This document shows positions 18,055 through 26,616 of a stretch of DNA of 64,000 bases, piece after piece. This stretch comes from Kaistella jeonii (lineage in GTDB: Bacteria > Bacteroidota > Bacteroidia > Flavobacteriales > Weeksellaceae). The translations under genes were made by a program, and so were the position numbers. The notes under the pieces were generated by a model. That model searched no databases. It saw only the letters and a list, made by a program, of their open reading frames with translations, and had not been told where the DNA came from. The stretch lies in contig NZ_JSYL01000002.1 in the NCBI RefSeq assembly GCF_000812865.1, forward strand, positions 558,001 to 622,000. The letters run 5' to 3'. Position 1 is the stretch's first letter. Every line of letters starts with the position of its first letter.

Positions 18055-19620
18055 TTAGGCTTTATGCTGAGTAGGATTCATAGGTAATTTTATAGTAAAT
18101 GTACTTCCTATATTTTTTTGAGAATCAACAATAATGAGACCTTTATGCAATTCTATAATCTTCTTCACATACGACAATCCTAATCCCTGCCCCTTTACAT
18201 TGTGAATATTCCCAGTTTCTTCTCTAAAGAATTTTTCGAAAATCCGCACTTTGTTATCCGTTTCCATTCCCATTCCTTTATCAGAAATTTCGATGACGTA
18301 CCAATTTCCTTCATTTCTAGTTCTCACCGTAATTTCCGGAGGTTCAGTCGAATATTTATTGGCATTATCCAGTAAATTAACCAAAGCATTCGAAAAGTGA
18401 AACTCATCAATTTTAAAATTATACTTTTCTGTATTAAATTCCTGAGTCAAAGTTCCTTTTCGTTGAGCCACGATTAAGCCGAAAGATTCGGTGATCTTTT
18501 TAATTAAGGCTCTTACATCGGTTTCCTTTAAAAATAATTTCACCTCATTCCTTTCCAGTTTCGACATATTCAAAATATTCTCCACCTGATGTTTCATTCG
18601 CAGATTTTCCTGCTTGATCAACGCCGAATAATATTTCACTTTCTCCGGATTGGTCGCTATTTTATCGTTGGCTAAAGAATCTGTTGCGACAGAAATCGTT
18701 GCGAGAGGCGTCTTAAATTCGTGGGACATATTATTGATGAAATCGGTTTTCACCTCTGCAATTTTTTTCTGCTTCATCATATAATTAATGGAAATAATAT
18801 AAATCCCCAAAATGGTCAGCAAGGACATAAAAGTTCCCAGAAGCATGGGCAAATTTGTCTTTGCCAAGGAATAATCCTTCCGCGGAAAAACGAGCGCTAA
18901 TGTATAAAGTGTTCGGTCTTTGCTGTCGGTAAAGAGCGGATACGTATAATTATTTTTATCTTTTTGATCCTTATAAATACTATTAATGACTTTGGTTGCT
19001 TCATTTTTTTTATCCATTATGGCAAAACCAAATTTCGTATCTAAACCATTCAACCTCAACTCCTTGGTCAAAATGGAATCTAAAGTTTTCTCATTGACTC
19101 GCTTTTCAACTGGCAAACTCGAAGCACTTAGTTTCGCAAATTCCCGCAAAGCATAAGTGTTGTTATTAATGTCTTTGCTTAATTGAGCTGTTAAAGGTTC
19201 TGACGTAATCTGCGGTTTTTTAATTTTCAGAATGCCTTCATCTGTATACAATTTGGTCAATGTAAGACTGTCGCCTTTTTGTGAAATAGGAATATTTTGA
19301 TTTTCAACGATGCTTTTTTGAAAGGTGATCGTTGACTTATTACCAACTTCCGAATTTTGCTGAATATAAGTTTGCGTCGGTTGATTGCTACTATCGACCA
19401 CATTTTTAGCAAAATTCTTATAATATTGATTCAGATATTTATCAACTTCCAGCTGCTGCGTTTTCATCGAAGAAGATTCTAATGCAGAATACACCTTATT
19501 TGAAAAATCCTGATTAAGAGCAGAATACAATTCTTTGATCCAATATAACTGAAGGGTTACAAAAACAACCATCGAAATTGTCATCAGTATTGAAATAAAC
19601 GGAATGAACTTATTATTCAT
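18055..19620 (-). CDS. Sensor histidine kinase
   Basis: 521 residues. Two membrane spans (about 7-28 and 256-280) bracket a long periplasmic sensor region of about 225 residues that has no recognised fold. The HisKA box NNMSHEFKTPLA carries His300; the HATPase domain shows the N box (NALVNLLDNANKYS, 411-424), G1 (DKGMGM, 447-452) and G2 (GQGLGLSYVKKI, 477-488). Together with the downstream response regulator it forms an RprXY-like two-component pair. The signal is unknown. Confidence 0.92.
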   Translation of the reverse strand: MNNKFIPFISILMTISMVVFVTLQLYWIKELYSALNQDFSNKVYSALESSSMKTQQLEVDKYLNQYYKNFAKNVVDSSNQPTQTYIQQNSEVGNKSTITFQKSIVENQNIPISQKGDSLTLTKLYTDEGILKIKKPQITSEPLTAQLSKDINNNTYALREFAKLSASSLPVEKRVNEKTLDSILTKELRLNGLDTKFGFAIMDKKNEATKVINSIYKDQKDKNNYTYPLFTDSKDRTLYTLALVFPRKDYSLAKTNLPMLLGTFMSLLTILGIYIISINYMMKQKKIAEVKTDFINNMSHEFKTPLATISVATDSLANDKIATNPEKVKYYSALIKQENLRMKHQVENILNMSKLERNEVKLFLKETDVRALIKKITESFGLIVAQRKGTLTQEFNTEKYNFKIDEFHFSNALVNLLDNANKYSTEPPEITVRTRNEGNWYVIEISDKGMGMETDNKVRIFEKFFREETGNIHNVKGQGLGLSYVKKIIELHKGLIIVDSQKNIGSTFTIKLPMNPTQHKA

Positions 19621-19784
19621 TTAATGATTTTAAATTTGAATTGTTAAAATTACTCATTTTAAGATTATAAAAACAAAATAGTTAGACAAATATTATGTTT
19701 AATTTCTTAAAATACTTTTTTTTAACAAATTATTGTGAATTCCATTCGGAAATATTTTAACGGTAAAACTTTAAAAATATTATC

Positions 19785-19792
19785 TAAATTTG
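19785..19792 (+). promoter_or_regulatory. Candidate -7 box of the AHSA1-domain gene
   Basis: TAAATTTG matches TAnnTTTG and lies only 14 bp before the ATG, predicting a leader under about 10 nt. No convincing -33 TTG is seen. Confidence 0.5.
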
Positions 19793-19806
19793 TTTAAAAT
19801 AAAAAG

Positions 19807-20301
19807 ATGGATACTAAAATAGTTTTTAATACCGATGAGAATGCGGGAAGTCTGTATATCATGCAAGTTTTTTCTGCAAAACCTGCACTAATCTGGAATC
19901 ACTTCACGCAATCTAATCTATTAGAAAAATGGTGGGCTCCAAAACCTTGGAAATGTGAAACAGTAGAAATGAAATTTGCTCCTGATGGAATTTGGAAATA
20001 TAATTTGATCAGTCCTGAAGGTGAAAAACATTACGGCGCGTTAAAATACCACGAGATCAATTTGCACAGAAGTTTCGATTTTACAGAATATTTCACCGAT
20101 GATAAAGGAGAAAAAATAGAAGAAGTACCTTCCGGGAATTGGTTGGTTGGTGTAACAGGAGTTGAAGAAGGCACAAAATTAACCATCAATATTCAGTATA
20201 ATTCAGCTGAAGAATTACAAACCATTTTAGACATGGAATTTGAAAGTGGTTTTACAGAAGTTCTCAATCAATTAGAAGAATTACTTCATAAAAAAGACTG
20301 A
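19807..20301 (+). CDS. AHSA1/START-like (SRPBCC) protein
   Basis: 164 residues. The motifs HFTQSNLLEKWWAPKPW, APDGIWKYNLISPEGE and the C-terminal helix GFTEVLNQLEELL are those of AHSA1-type SRPBCC proteins, a helix-grip fold with a hydrophobic cavity. Members are often called activators of Hsp90 ATPase homologs, but bacterial ones have varied, mostly unknown ligands. Its own -7 box and terminator make it monocistronic. Confidence 0.85.
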   Translation: MDTKIVFNTDENAGSLYIMQVFSAKPALIWNHFTQSNLLEKWWAPKPWKCETVEMKFAPDGIWKYNLISPEGEKHYGALKYHEINLHRSFDFTEYFTDDKGEKIEEVPSGNWLVGVTGVEEGTKLTINIQYNSAEELQTILDMEFESGFTEVLNQLEELLHKKD

Positions 20302-20322
20302 TTATAAAAATCAGTCTTTTTG
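20292..20322. terminator. Bidirectional terminator
   Basis: An 11-bp stem AAAAGACTGAT (20292-20302) with ATCAGTCTTTT (20310-20320). It contains the stop codon of the upstream gene and ends 6 bp before the stop of the converging gene. Confidence 0.85.
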
Positions 20323-20326
20323 TCTT

Positions 20327-20680
20327 TTACAAAAGTTCTTCATCGATAAAGTATTGAATGATCGCTTTTTTCATTAAAATTTGCTGTTCATTCGGTTTCA
20401 GATCAGGTAATTTTTCGACTTCCTCAAAATGTGGATATCCATCATCATCGTAATGCGAAAATTTGTAATATCCGAAAGGTTCTAACAATCGACAAACTGC
20501 GATATGCAGAATGTTCAACTTATCGTCTTTCGTATATTTCTGTTTCCCACTCCCCAATTCCTGAACGCCAATTAAGAATAAAAGTGTATCAATCTGCGGA
20601 TGTTTCTCGGTATCGAAATTTTTAACAAAAAAGGCTTCAACTTCTTCCCAAAGTTCGTTGTCTGTCTTATTTTCCATCAA
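20327..20680 (-). CDS. Conserved hypothetical protein
   Basis: 117 residues, acidic, no signal peptide or membrane span. Predicted mostly helical, with the aromatic/acidic patch FGYYKFSHYDDDGYPHFEEVEKLP near residues 69-92. No family function is recognised. Its start overlaps the end of the oligopeptidase gene by 14 bp (11 bp if Met2 is used), so it is translated from the same mRNA and may be coupled to it. Confidence 0.75.
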   Translation of the reverse strand: MMENKTDNELWEEVEAFFVKNFDTEKHPQIDTLLFLIGVQELGSGKQKYTKDDKLNILHIAVCRLLEPFGYYKFSHYDDDGYPHFEEVEKLPDLKPNEQQILMKKAIIQYFIDEELL

Positions 20681-22721
20681 TCTTATTTTCTAATTTCATT
20701 AAAAAAGCATATTCCAAAGAGTCTTCTTTCAGAGATTCAAATCTTCCACTTGCGCCGCCGTGACCCGAAGTCATATCGGTTTTAAATAAGAGAAGGTTAT
20801 TATCCGTTTTCAATTCTCTTAATTTTGCCGTCCATTTTGCAGGTTCCCAATATTGAACCTGAGAATCGTGTAATCCAGTCGTGATCAAAATATTCGGATA
20901 TTTTTTAGCTTCTACATTATCATAAGGAGAGTAAGATTTCATGTAATCGTAGAATTTCTTGTTTTTCGGGTTTCCCCATTCGTCAAATTCGCCCATTGTT
21001 AAAGGAATTGTCTCATCCAGCATAGTTGTAACAACATCTACGAAAGGAACTTGCGCGACAATTCCGTTGAAAAGTTCGGGTTCCATATTGATGACCGCTC
21101 CCATTAAAAGTCCTCCTGCACTTCCGCCCATCGCGTAAAGATGCTTTTCCGACGTGTAACTTTCTGAGACTAAATGTTTTCCCGCATCGATAAAATCGTA
21201 GAAGGTATTTTTTTTCTGAAGCATTTTTCCGTCTTCATACCATTCTCTTCCTAAATATTCTCCGCCTCGAATATGCGCAATTGCATAAACAAAACCTCGA
21301 TCCAAAATTGAAAGTCGGACATTAGAAAAGCTCGCATCAACTGTATGTCCGTAACTTCCGTAACCATAAATCAATAAAGGCGTTTCGGGAGATTTTGGCG
21401 TGTCTTTATGATAAACCAAAGAAATTGGAATGGAATTTTTACCATCTCTTGAAGGCGCCCATATTCTTTCTGATATATAATTTTCGGCGAAGAATTTTCC
21501 ACCTAAAACTTCGTGTTCTTTTAAAACTTTAGTGGTTTTTTCCTTCATATCATATTCCAAAGTTGAATTAGGTTTTGTCAATGAAGTATAACCGAAACGT
21601 AATTTCTCGGTATTAAATTCTAAATTCAAACCAATGTATGCGGTATAAGTTGGATCTAAAAATTCTAAATAATGTGAAGTATTGCTTTGATGATCGATCA
21701 CCATGATGTAGAGCAAACCTTCTGTCCTTTCCTCTAAAACTAAATAATTATTGAAAATTTCAAAACCTTCCAATAATGTTTCCTGACGATGTGGAATAAC
21801 TTCTACCCAATTTGCCATCTCTGGAGTTGCAACTTTTGTTTTTACAATTTTAAAATTGGTCGCTTCATCTGCATTGGTGATGATATAAAATTCATCTTTG
21901 TAATGTTCTACAGCATATTCCAAATCATCAATTCTGGGCTGAATAATTTTCCATTCTGCCAAAACATTGTCTGCCGGAATAAAGCGATGCTCATCGGAAA
22001 TCGTACTGGAACTTGCAATAAAAATATATTCTAAAGACTTTGTTTTAAACACATTAACGTCAAAAGTCTCATCTTTTTCATGAAAAATTAAAACATCTTG
22101 AGAAGAATCGGTTCCCAATTGATGCAGAAAAACCTGATAAGCACGAAGACTGTCGTCTTTTCTCGTATAAAAAACATGTTCATTATCATTTGCCCAAACT
22201 GCTTTACCAGTTGTGTTGGGAATTTGATCCTGAAGAATTTCGCCGGTTTCTAAATTTTTAAAATTGATCTTATAAATTCTTCTACCCATCGTATCAGAAG
22301 AAAAACTCATCATTTTATTATTCGGCGAAACTGCAACACTTCCAACCTCGAAAAATTTTTGATTTTCTGCCAGAACATTTACATCAAGAAGAATTTCTTC
22401 TACATTTTCTAAAGTCTGAAATTTTCTACTGAAAATGGGATATTCTTTGCCAATTTCAAACCGTACGATATACCAATATTTATTAAAAAAATAAGGTAAA
22501 CTTTCGTCGTCTTCCTTATATCTTGCTTTCATTTCATCGAAAAGTTCCTGCTGAAAATCGAGAGTATCTTTCATCACGAAATCACAATATGCATTTTCTT
22601 CCTCCAAATAAGAGGTGACTTCTGGATTTTCTCTTTCTTTCATCCAGAAATAATCATCAACTCTTTTGTCGCCATGAAATTCTAGAATGCTTCGTATTTT
22701 TTTTGCTTTGGGAGCGTTCAT
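20667..22721 (-). CDS. Oligopeptidase B-like S9 serine peptidase
   Basis: 684 residues. An N-terminal seven-bladed propeller region (about 70-400) shields a C-terminal alpha/beta-hydrolase domain. The catalytic triad is visible: Ser534 in GGSAGG, Asp619 in GLHDSQV and His654 in SGHGG. The N-terminal RVDDYFWMKERENPEV stretch is typical of the PtrB/oligopeptidase B branch. It cleaves short peptides, in PtrB after basic residues. No signal peptide is seen, so it is probably cytoplasmic. Confidence 0.92.
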   Translation of the reverse strand: MNAPKAKKIRSILEFHGDKRVDDYFWMKERENPEVTSYLEEENAYCDFVMKDTLDFQQELFDEMKARYKEDDESLPYFFNKYWYIVRFEIGKEYPIFSRKFQTLENVEEILLDVNVLAENQKFFEVGSVAVSPNNKMMSFSSDTMGRRIYKINFKNLETGEILQDQIPNTTGKAVWANDNEHVFYTRKDDSLRAYQVFLHQLGTDSSQDVLIFHEKDETFDVNVFKTKSLEYIFIASSSTISDEHRFIPADNVLAEWKIIQPRIDDLEYAVEHYKDEFYIITNADEATNFKIVKTKVATPEMANWVEVIPHRQETLLEGFEIFNNYLVLEERTEGLLYIMVIDHQSNTSHYLEFLDPTYTAYIGLNLEFNTEKLRFGYTSLTKPNSTLEYDMKEKTTKVLKEHEVLGGKFFAENYISERIWAPSRDGKNSIPISLVYHKDTPKSPETPLLIYGYGSYGHTVDASFSNVRLSILDRGFVYAIAHIRGGEYLGREWYEDGKMLQKKNTFYDFIDAGKHLVSESYTSEKHLYAMGGSAGGLLMGAVINMEPELFNGIVAQVPFVDVVTTMLDETIPLTMGEFDEWGNPKNKKFYDYMKSYSPYDNVEAKKYPNILITTGLHDSQVQYWEPAKWTAKLRELKTDNNLLLFKTDMTSGHGGASGRFESLKEDSLEYAFLMKLENKIDGK

Positions 22722-22787
22722 GCTTTTGAATAATTAGCTGTATGTTGTAAATTCTTGTGGTTGCAAATTCTAAAAATTTAGAATTTC

Positions 22788-22827
22788 AAAAAAACAAAGC
22801 CATCTTAATCCAGGAAAAAGACGGCTT
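22788..22827 (-). terminator. Terminator after hemD
   Basis: On the minus strand a 10-bp stem with one mismatch (22797-22806 with 22818-22827) is followed by a T-rich tail, just beyond the hemD stop. Confidence 0.7.
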
Positions 22828-22848
22828 CAAATATAATTTTATATTGAC

Positions 22849-23592
22849 CTATTTTTCCATATTACGAAGATATTTCTCAATAGCCATAGTCATTGAAGGA
22901 GACTCTTTACTTGGTGCCATCACATCAACTCTTAAGCCCTCATCTTTCGCAGCCTGTTCTGTTGTTGCACCGAAAACCCCGATCTTTGTGTTCTCTTGCT
23001 TAAAATCTGGGAAATTTATTCCCAAAGATCGAACTCCTTGTGGACTGAAAAATACTAACATGTCGTAATCTTTTATCGAAACATCAGTCAAATCGCTGCA
23101 AACTGTTTTGTACATCGTTGCTCTGGTCCAGTCAATCGGTGCAGTTTCCAACACTTTCTGAACATCAGGACTTAGGAAATCAGATGCAGGAAGCAAATAT
23201 TTTTCCGAAGGAAATTTTTTGAAAAGTGGAAGTAAATCGCTAAATGTTTTTTCTCCGAAAGAGATTTTCCGCTTTCTATAAACAATATGTTTCTGAAGAT
23301 AATTCGCAATCGCTTCGGACTGACAAATATAACGCATAGAATCAGGCACCGCAAAACGCATTTCTTCTGCAAGACGGAAATAGTGATCTACCGCATTCTT
23401 GCTTGTAAAAATAATTCCTGTAAACTGAGAAAGATCAATTTTTTGAGTTCTAAGTTCTTTTGCATCAACACCTTCAACATGGATAAAAGGTCTAAAATCA
23501 ATTTTGATTTTCTCCTTTTTCGCCATTTCCAAATACGGGGAAGACTCGTTTGGGGCAGGTTGCGAAACTAATATAGATTTAATTTTCATCAT
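22849..23592 (-). CDS. hemD: Uroporphyrinogen-III synthase
   Basis: 247 residues, the normal length. It shows the two-domain HemD layout with low overall conservation: ILVSQPAPN start, GIIFTSKNAVDHYF near 60-73, DMLVFFSPQGVRSL near 177-190 and IGVFGATTEQAAKDEG near 203-218. It cyclises and inverts ring D of hydroxymethylbilane in haem synthesis, which matters here given the seven c-haem sites encoded nearby. It lies immediately downstream of the DUF4271 gene, an order common in Bacteroidota. Confidence 0.88.
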   Translation of the reverse strand: MMKIKSILVSQPAPNESSPYLEMAKKEKIKIDFRPFIHVEGVDAKELRTQKIDLSQFTGIIFTSKNAVDHYFRLAEEMRFAVPDSMRYICQSEAIANYLQKHIVYRKRKISFGEKTFSDLLPLFKKFPSEKYLLPASDFLSPDVQKVLETAPIDWTRATMYKTVCSDLTDVSIKDYDMLVFFSPQGVRSLGINFPDFKQENTKIGVFGATTEQAAKDEGLRVDVMAPSKESPSMTMAIEKYLRNMEK

Positions 23593-23598
23593 TAATTT

Positions 23599-24240
23599 TT
23601 AAAAAAATAATACTTTCCAGAGTACCAAAACAGGTACAATTTGAAGGGTGCAAATATACAAAAATTTATAATACCATTTTTGTGGCATAATGTCACTTTT
23701 ATGGAAGAAATAAAACAACAATTTGAATAAAAATATCCCCAAAAATCCGCCAAAATAAAAAGGAAGCCTTTGCAGATCACCATCAGGGTAAAAGTAGCTG
23801 ATCACACATAATATAATAATGATGACCGAGATACAAAAATAAAATTTGGAGACAGTAAAATAAAATAGATCCCATTTTTTAATCGTACCAGTTCCCGCAA
23901 AGAAAATATAAGTCAGCATATTTCTGATAAAATAAAATCCCAGAATTACTAAAAAAGTAAATCCGAATTTATTCAGTTCATAACCTAAAACGTGTATATT
24001 ACCTACTTTCTTGGGAACCACAGGAATATACTGGGAAATAAATGCTGCGAAAACCAGACAAAAAACAAAACTGATAATGATCCAACTTAAGAGATTATTA
24101 CTGGCATCGGGAAATTTTTGCATCAAAAATTCCTTCACAGTAGAATCCCGCTGCAAGGATCGAAACATGAAAACGTAAAGGGAAATACAACCGATTATAA
24201 TGAAAACCACCCAATCATTTTGCTGCGTAATTCTTACCAA
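23599..24240 (-). CDS. DUF4271 integral membrane protein
   Basis: About 214 residues from a proposed TTG start at 24240 (VRITQQNDW follows). The frame stays open to 24372, but that extension is Phe/Cys/Lys-rich, begins with TTG and covers the divergent promoter at 24361, so it is unlikely to be translated. No ATG exists before residue 69 of the longest frame. About six membrane spans are visible. Function is unknown; the constant neighbour hemD suggests an envelope or haem-related role, but this is inference only. The start needs protein evidence. Confidence 0.72.
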   Translation of the reverse strand: MVRITQQNDWVVFIIIGCISLYVFMFRSLQRDSTVKEFLMQKFPDASNNLLSWIIISFVFCLVFAAFISQYIPVVPKKVGNIHVLGYELNKFGFTFLVILGFYFIRNMLTYIFFAGTGTIKKWDLFYFTVSKFYFCISVIIIILCVISYFYPDGDLQRLPFYFGGFLGIFLFKLLFYFFHKSDIMPQKWYYKFLYICTLQIVPVLVLWKVLFF

Positions 24241-24360
24241 TTCTAAACTTTTTGCAAAAGTAAGAATATAAAAGGAATTTAATTTATAATTAAAGTCATA
24301 TTTAAATCGAAAACAAAAACAACCTTCTATAAAACGACAAAAAATAAAGCGGGAAAAGTT

Positions 24361-24368
24361 TATATTTG
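24361..24368 (+). promoter_or_regulatory. Candidate -7 box for the glycosyltransferase-tgt operon
   Basis: TATATTTG matches TAnnTTTG and lies 16 bp before the ATG at 24385. No strong -33 element is evident. Confidence 0.5.
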
Positions 24369-24384
24369 CCAATTAATTACGAAG

Positions 24385-25101
24385 ATGAAGAAACTGGTCA
24401 TTATACCGACCTACAACGAAAAAGAAAATGTAGAAAATATTATTTCCGCAGTTTTTCGGCTGGAAGAGGATTATCATATTCTTATCGTTGATGATTCTTC
24501 ACCCGACGGAACCGGCGAAATTGTAAAAAAACTACAAAACACTTATCCAAATTATCTTCATTTAAGTGTAAGAAAAACTAAGGATGGTTTAGGAAAAGCG
24601 TACTTGCATGGATTTGCATGGGCTTTGCAAAACAATTACGATTACATTTTCGAGATGGATGCCGATTTTTCTCACAATCCAAAGGACCTTAATAAATTAT
24701 TTGAAGCCTGCAAAAATGCTGATATGAGCATCGGTTCCCGATATTCCAAAGGAGTAAATGTGGTGAATTGGCCAATGGGAAGAGTTTTGCTTTCCTACTT
24801 TGCATCTATATATGTACGAACAATTTTAGGAATTCCAATTCACGATACTACGGCTGGATTTGTTTGTTTCAGTAGAAAAGTTTTGGAAACTATCAATTTA
24901 AAGGACATTAAATTAAAAGGATACGGTTTTCAAATAGAAATGAAATTCCGTGCCTTGAAAAAAGGATTTAAAGTGGTAGAAGTTCCTATTATTTTTACCA
25001 ACCGCGAATTGGGAACAAGCAAAATGAATGGCGGAATTATTCACGAAGCCGTTTTCGGTGTTTTAAATTTAAAGTGGAAATCAATTATTGGCAGATTATG
25101 A
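24385..25101 (+). CDS. Glycosyltransferase family 2, polyprenol-phosphate mannose synthase-like
   Basis: 238 residues. A GT-A fold with PTYNE (8-12), VDDSSPDGT (35-43) and the metal-binding Asp-Ala-Asp (92-94). The overall pattern, including SIGSRYSKG and GTSKMNGGIIHEAV, matches bacterial DPM1-like synthases that charge polyprenol phosphate with a hexose. There is no C-terminal membrane domain, so it would act at the inner face of the membrane. The stop overlaps the next start as ATGA. Confidence 0.88.
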   Translation: MKKLVIIPTYNEKENVENIISAVFRLEEDYHILIVDDSSPDGTGEIVKKLQNTYPNYLHLSVRKTKDGLGKAYLHGFAWALQNNYDYIFEMDADFSHNPKDLNKLFEACKNADMSIGSRYSKGVNVVNWPMGRVLLSYFASIYVRTILGIPIHDTTAGFVCFSRKVLETINLKDIKLKGYGFQIEMKFRALKKGFKVVEVPIIFTNRELGTSKMNGGIIHEAVFGVLNLKWKSIIGRL

Positions 25102-25463
25102 AAAAGTACCTTTTAATTATTTTTTCTTTATTAATGAGTTGCACACAGTTGATTGATCCACCCAAAAATTTAATTCCTAAAGATAAAATATCGGAAATCG
25201 TTGCAGAATTTGCGATGAACGACCAAATCAACACCTACGTTCCCGGAAGCAACTTGGAAAATGCTACAAGAATGGCTTTAAAACAAAGAAATATAAAATC
25301 AGCAGACTTTATACAGAGTTATAAATATTACATCGCAACAGGCGAGTTAGAAAAAATTATGAATGATGCGCAGGAAATTATTCTAACGAAAGACCCTTCT
25401 GCGAGAGATTATATCGATAAAAAATTAAAAGAAAATAAAAATACACCTCTTCTTGTCAAATAA
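25098..25463 (+). CDS. DUF4296 lipoprotein
   Basis: 121 residues from the ATG at 25098, which overlaps the preceding stop (ATGA) and starts a lipoprotein signal with lipobox LLMSC (Cys15). The mature part is helical and charged, with IAEFAMNDQINTY-like DUF4296 features. Function is unknown; the family is confined to Bacteroidota. It is translationally coupled to the glycosyltransferase and followed at once by tgt. Confidence 0.82.
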   Translation: MKKYLLIIFSLLMSCTQLIDPPKNLIPKDKISEIVAEFAMNDQINTYVPGSNLENATRMALKQRNIKSADFIQSYKYYIATGELEKIMNDAQEIILTKDPSARDYIDKKLKENKNTPLLVK

Positions 25464-25464
25464 T

Positions 25465-26601
25465 ATGATATCCCCATTCTTCGAAATTAATAAAACTTCA
25501 ACCGGTAAAGCCAGAGCCGGAACCATCACAACAGATCACGGAACCATTCAAACACCCATTTTTATGCCGGTAGGAACAGTAGCTTCTGTAAAAACTGTTC
25601 ATCAAAGAGAATTAAAAGATGATATCAAAGCGCAAATTATTTTAGGAAACACCTATCATCTTAATCTGCGTCCGAAAATGGATATTATGCAAGCTGCAGG
25701 TGGATTGCACAAATTCATGAATTGGGATTTACCGATTCTAACAGATTCCGGTGGTTACCAGGTTTTTTCTTTGTCAAAATCTAGGAAACTTAATGAAGCA
25801 GGAGTAAAATTTAAATCTCACATCGATGGAAGTACGCATTTTATTTCCCCTGAAATTTCCATGGAAATCCAGAGACAGATCGGCGCCGATATTTTTATGG
25901 CGTTTGACGAATGTGTTGCTTATCCCGCTGAATACAATCAAGTAAAAAAATCAATGGATCTTACGCATCGATGGTTAAAAAGATGTATAAAATGGAACGC
26001 AGAAAACCCTGAATTATACGGACATAAACAAGCTTTTTTTCCGATCGTTCAAGGTTCTTGTTATTCGGATTTAAGAAAAAAATCTGCAGAATTTATTTCA
26101 GAACAAAACGCGGTTGGAAATGCAATTGGCGGACTTTCTGTCGGAGAACCTGAAGAAGAAATGTACAGAATTACTGACGAAGTAACCGATATTTTACCAA
26201 AAGATAAACCCCGATATTTAATGGGAGTTGGAACGCCGTGGAATATCATCGAAACCATTGGACTCGGAATTGATATGATGGATTGTGTGATGCCGACAAG
26301 AAATGCCAGAAATGCAATGCTTTTTACATGGCAAGGTGTTATGAATATGAAAAATAAAAAGTGGGAAAGTGATTTTTCTCCTTTAGATGAATTCGGAACC
26401 AGTTATGTAGATACAGAATATTCCAAAGCGTATGTTCGCCATTTATTTGTGGCGAAAGAATATTTAGCAAAACAGATCGCTTCCATTCATAATCTTGCAT
26501 TTTATTTGGATTTGGTAAAGGTTGCGCGCGAACATATCGTTGCAGGAGATTTCTACGAATGGAAAGATTCGATTATTCCAGTTTTGAGACAAAGATTGTA
26601 A
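25465..26601 (+). CDS. tgt: Queuine tRNA-ribosyltransferase, lacking the zinc cysteines
   Basis: 378 residues from the ATG at 25465, 1 bp after the previous stop (an in-frame TTG at 25453 is less likely). It exchanges guanine-34 of GUN-anticodon tRNAs for preQ1. The active-site Asp94 (LTDSGGYQVF) and the GIDMMDCVMPTRNARN nucleophile region (268-283) are intact. The canonical CxCxxC zinc motif is replaced by GTSYVD in an ungapped context (DEFGTSYVDTEYSKAY, about 308-323), while the His ligand equivalent (SIHNLAF, His342) remains. Confidence 0.94.
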   Translation: MISPFFEINKTSTGKARAGTITTDHGTIQTPIFMPVGTVASVKTVHQRELKDDIKAQIILGNTYHLNLRPKMDIMQAAGGLHKFMNWDLPILTDSGGYQVFSLSKSRKLNEAGVKFKSHIDGSTHFISPEISMEIQRQIGADIFMAFDECVAYPAEYNQVKKSMDLTHRWLKRCIKWNAENPELYGHKQAFFPIVQGSCYSDLRKKSAEFISEQNAVGNAIGGLSVGEPEEEMYRITDEVTDILPKDKPRYLMGVGTPWNIIETIGLGIDMMDCVMPTRNARNAMLFTWQGVMNMKNKKWESDFSPLDEFGTSYVDTEYSKAYVRHLFVAKEYLAKQIASIHNLAFYLDLVKVAREHIVAGDFYEWKDSIIPVLRQRL

Positions 26602-26616
26602 AATTTTTAAGATCAC

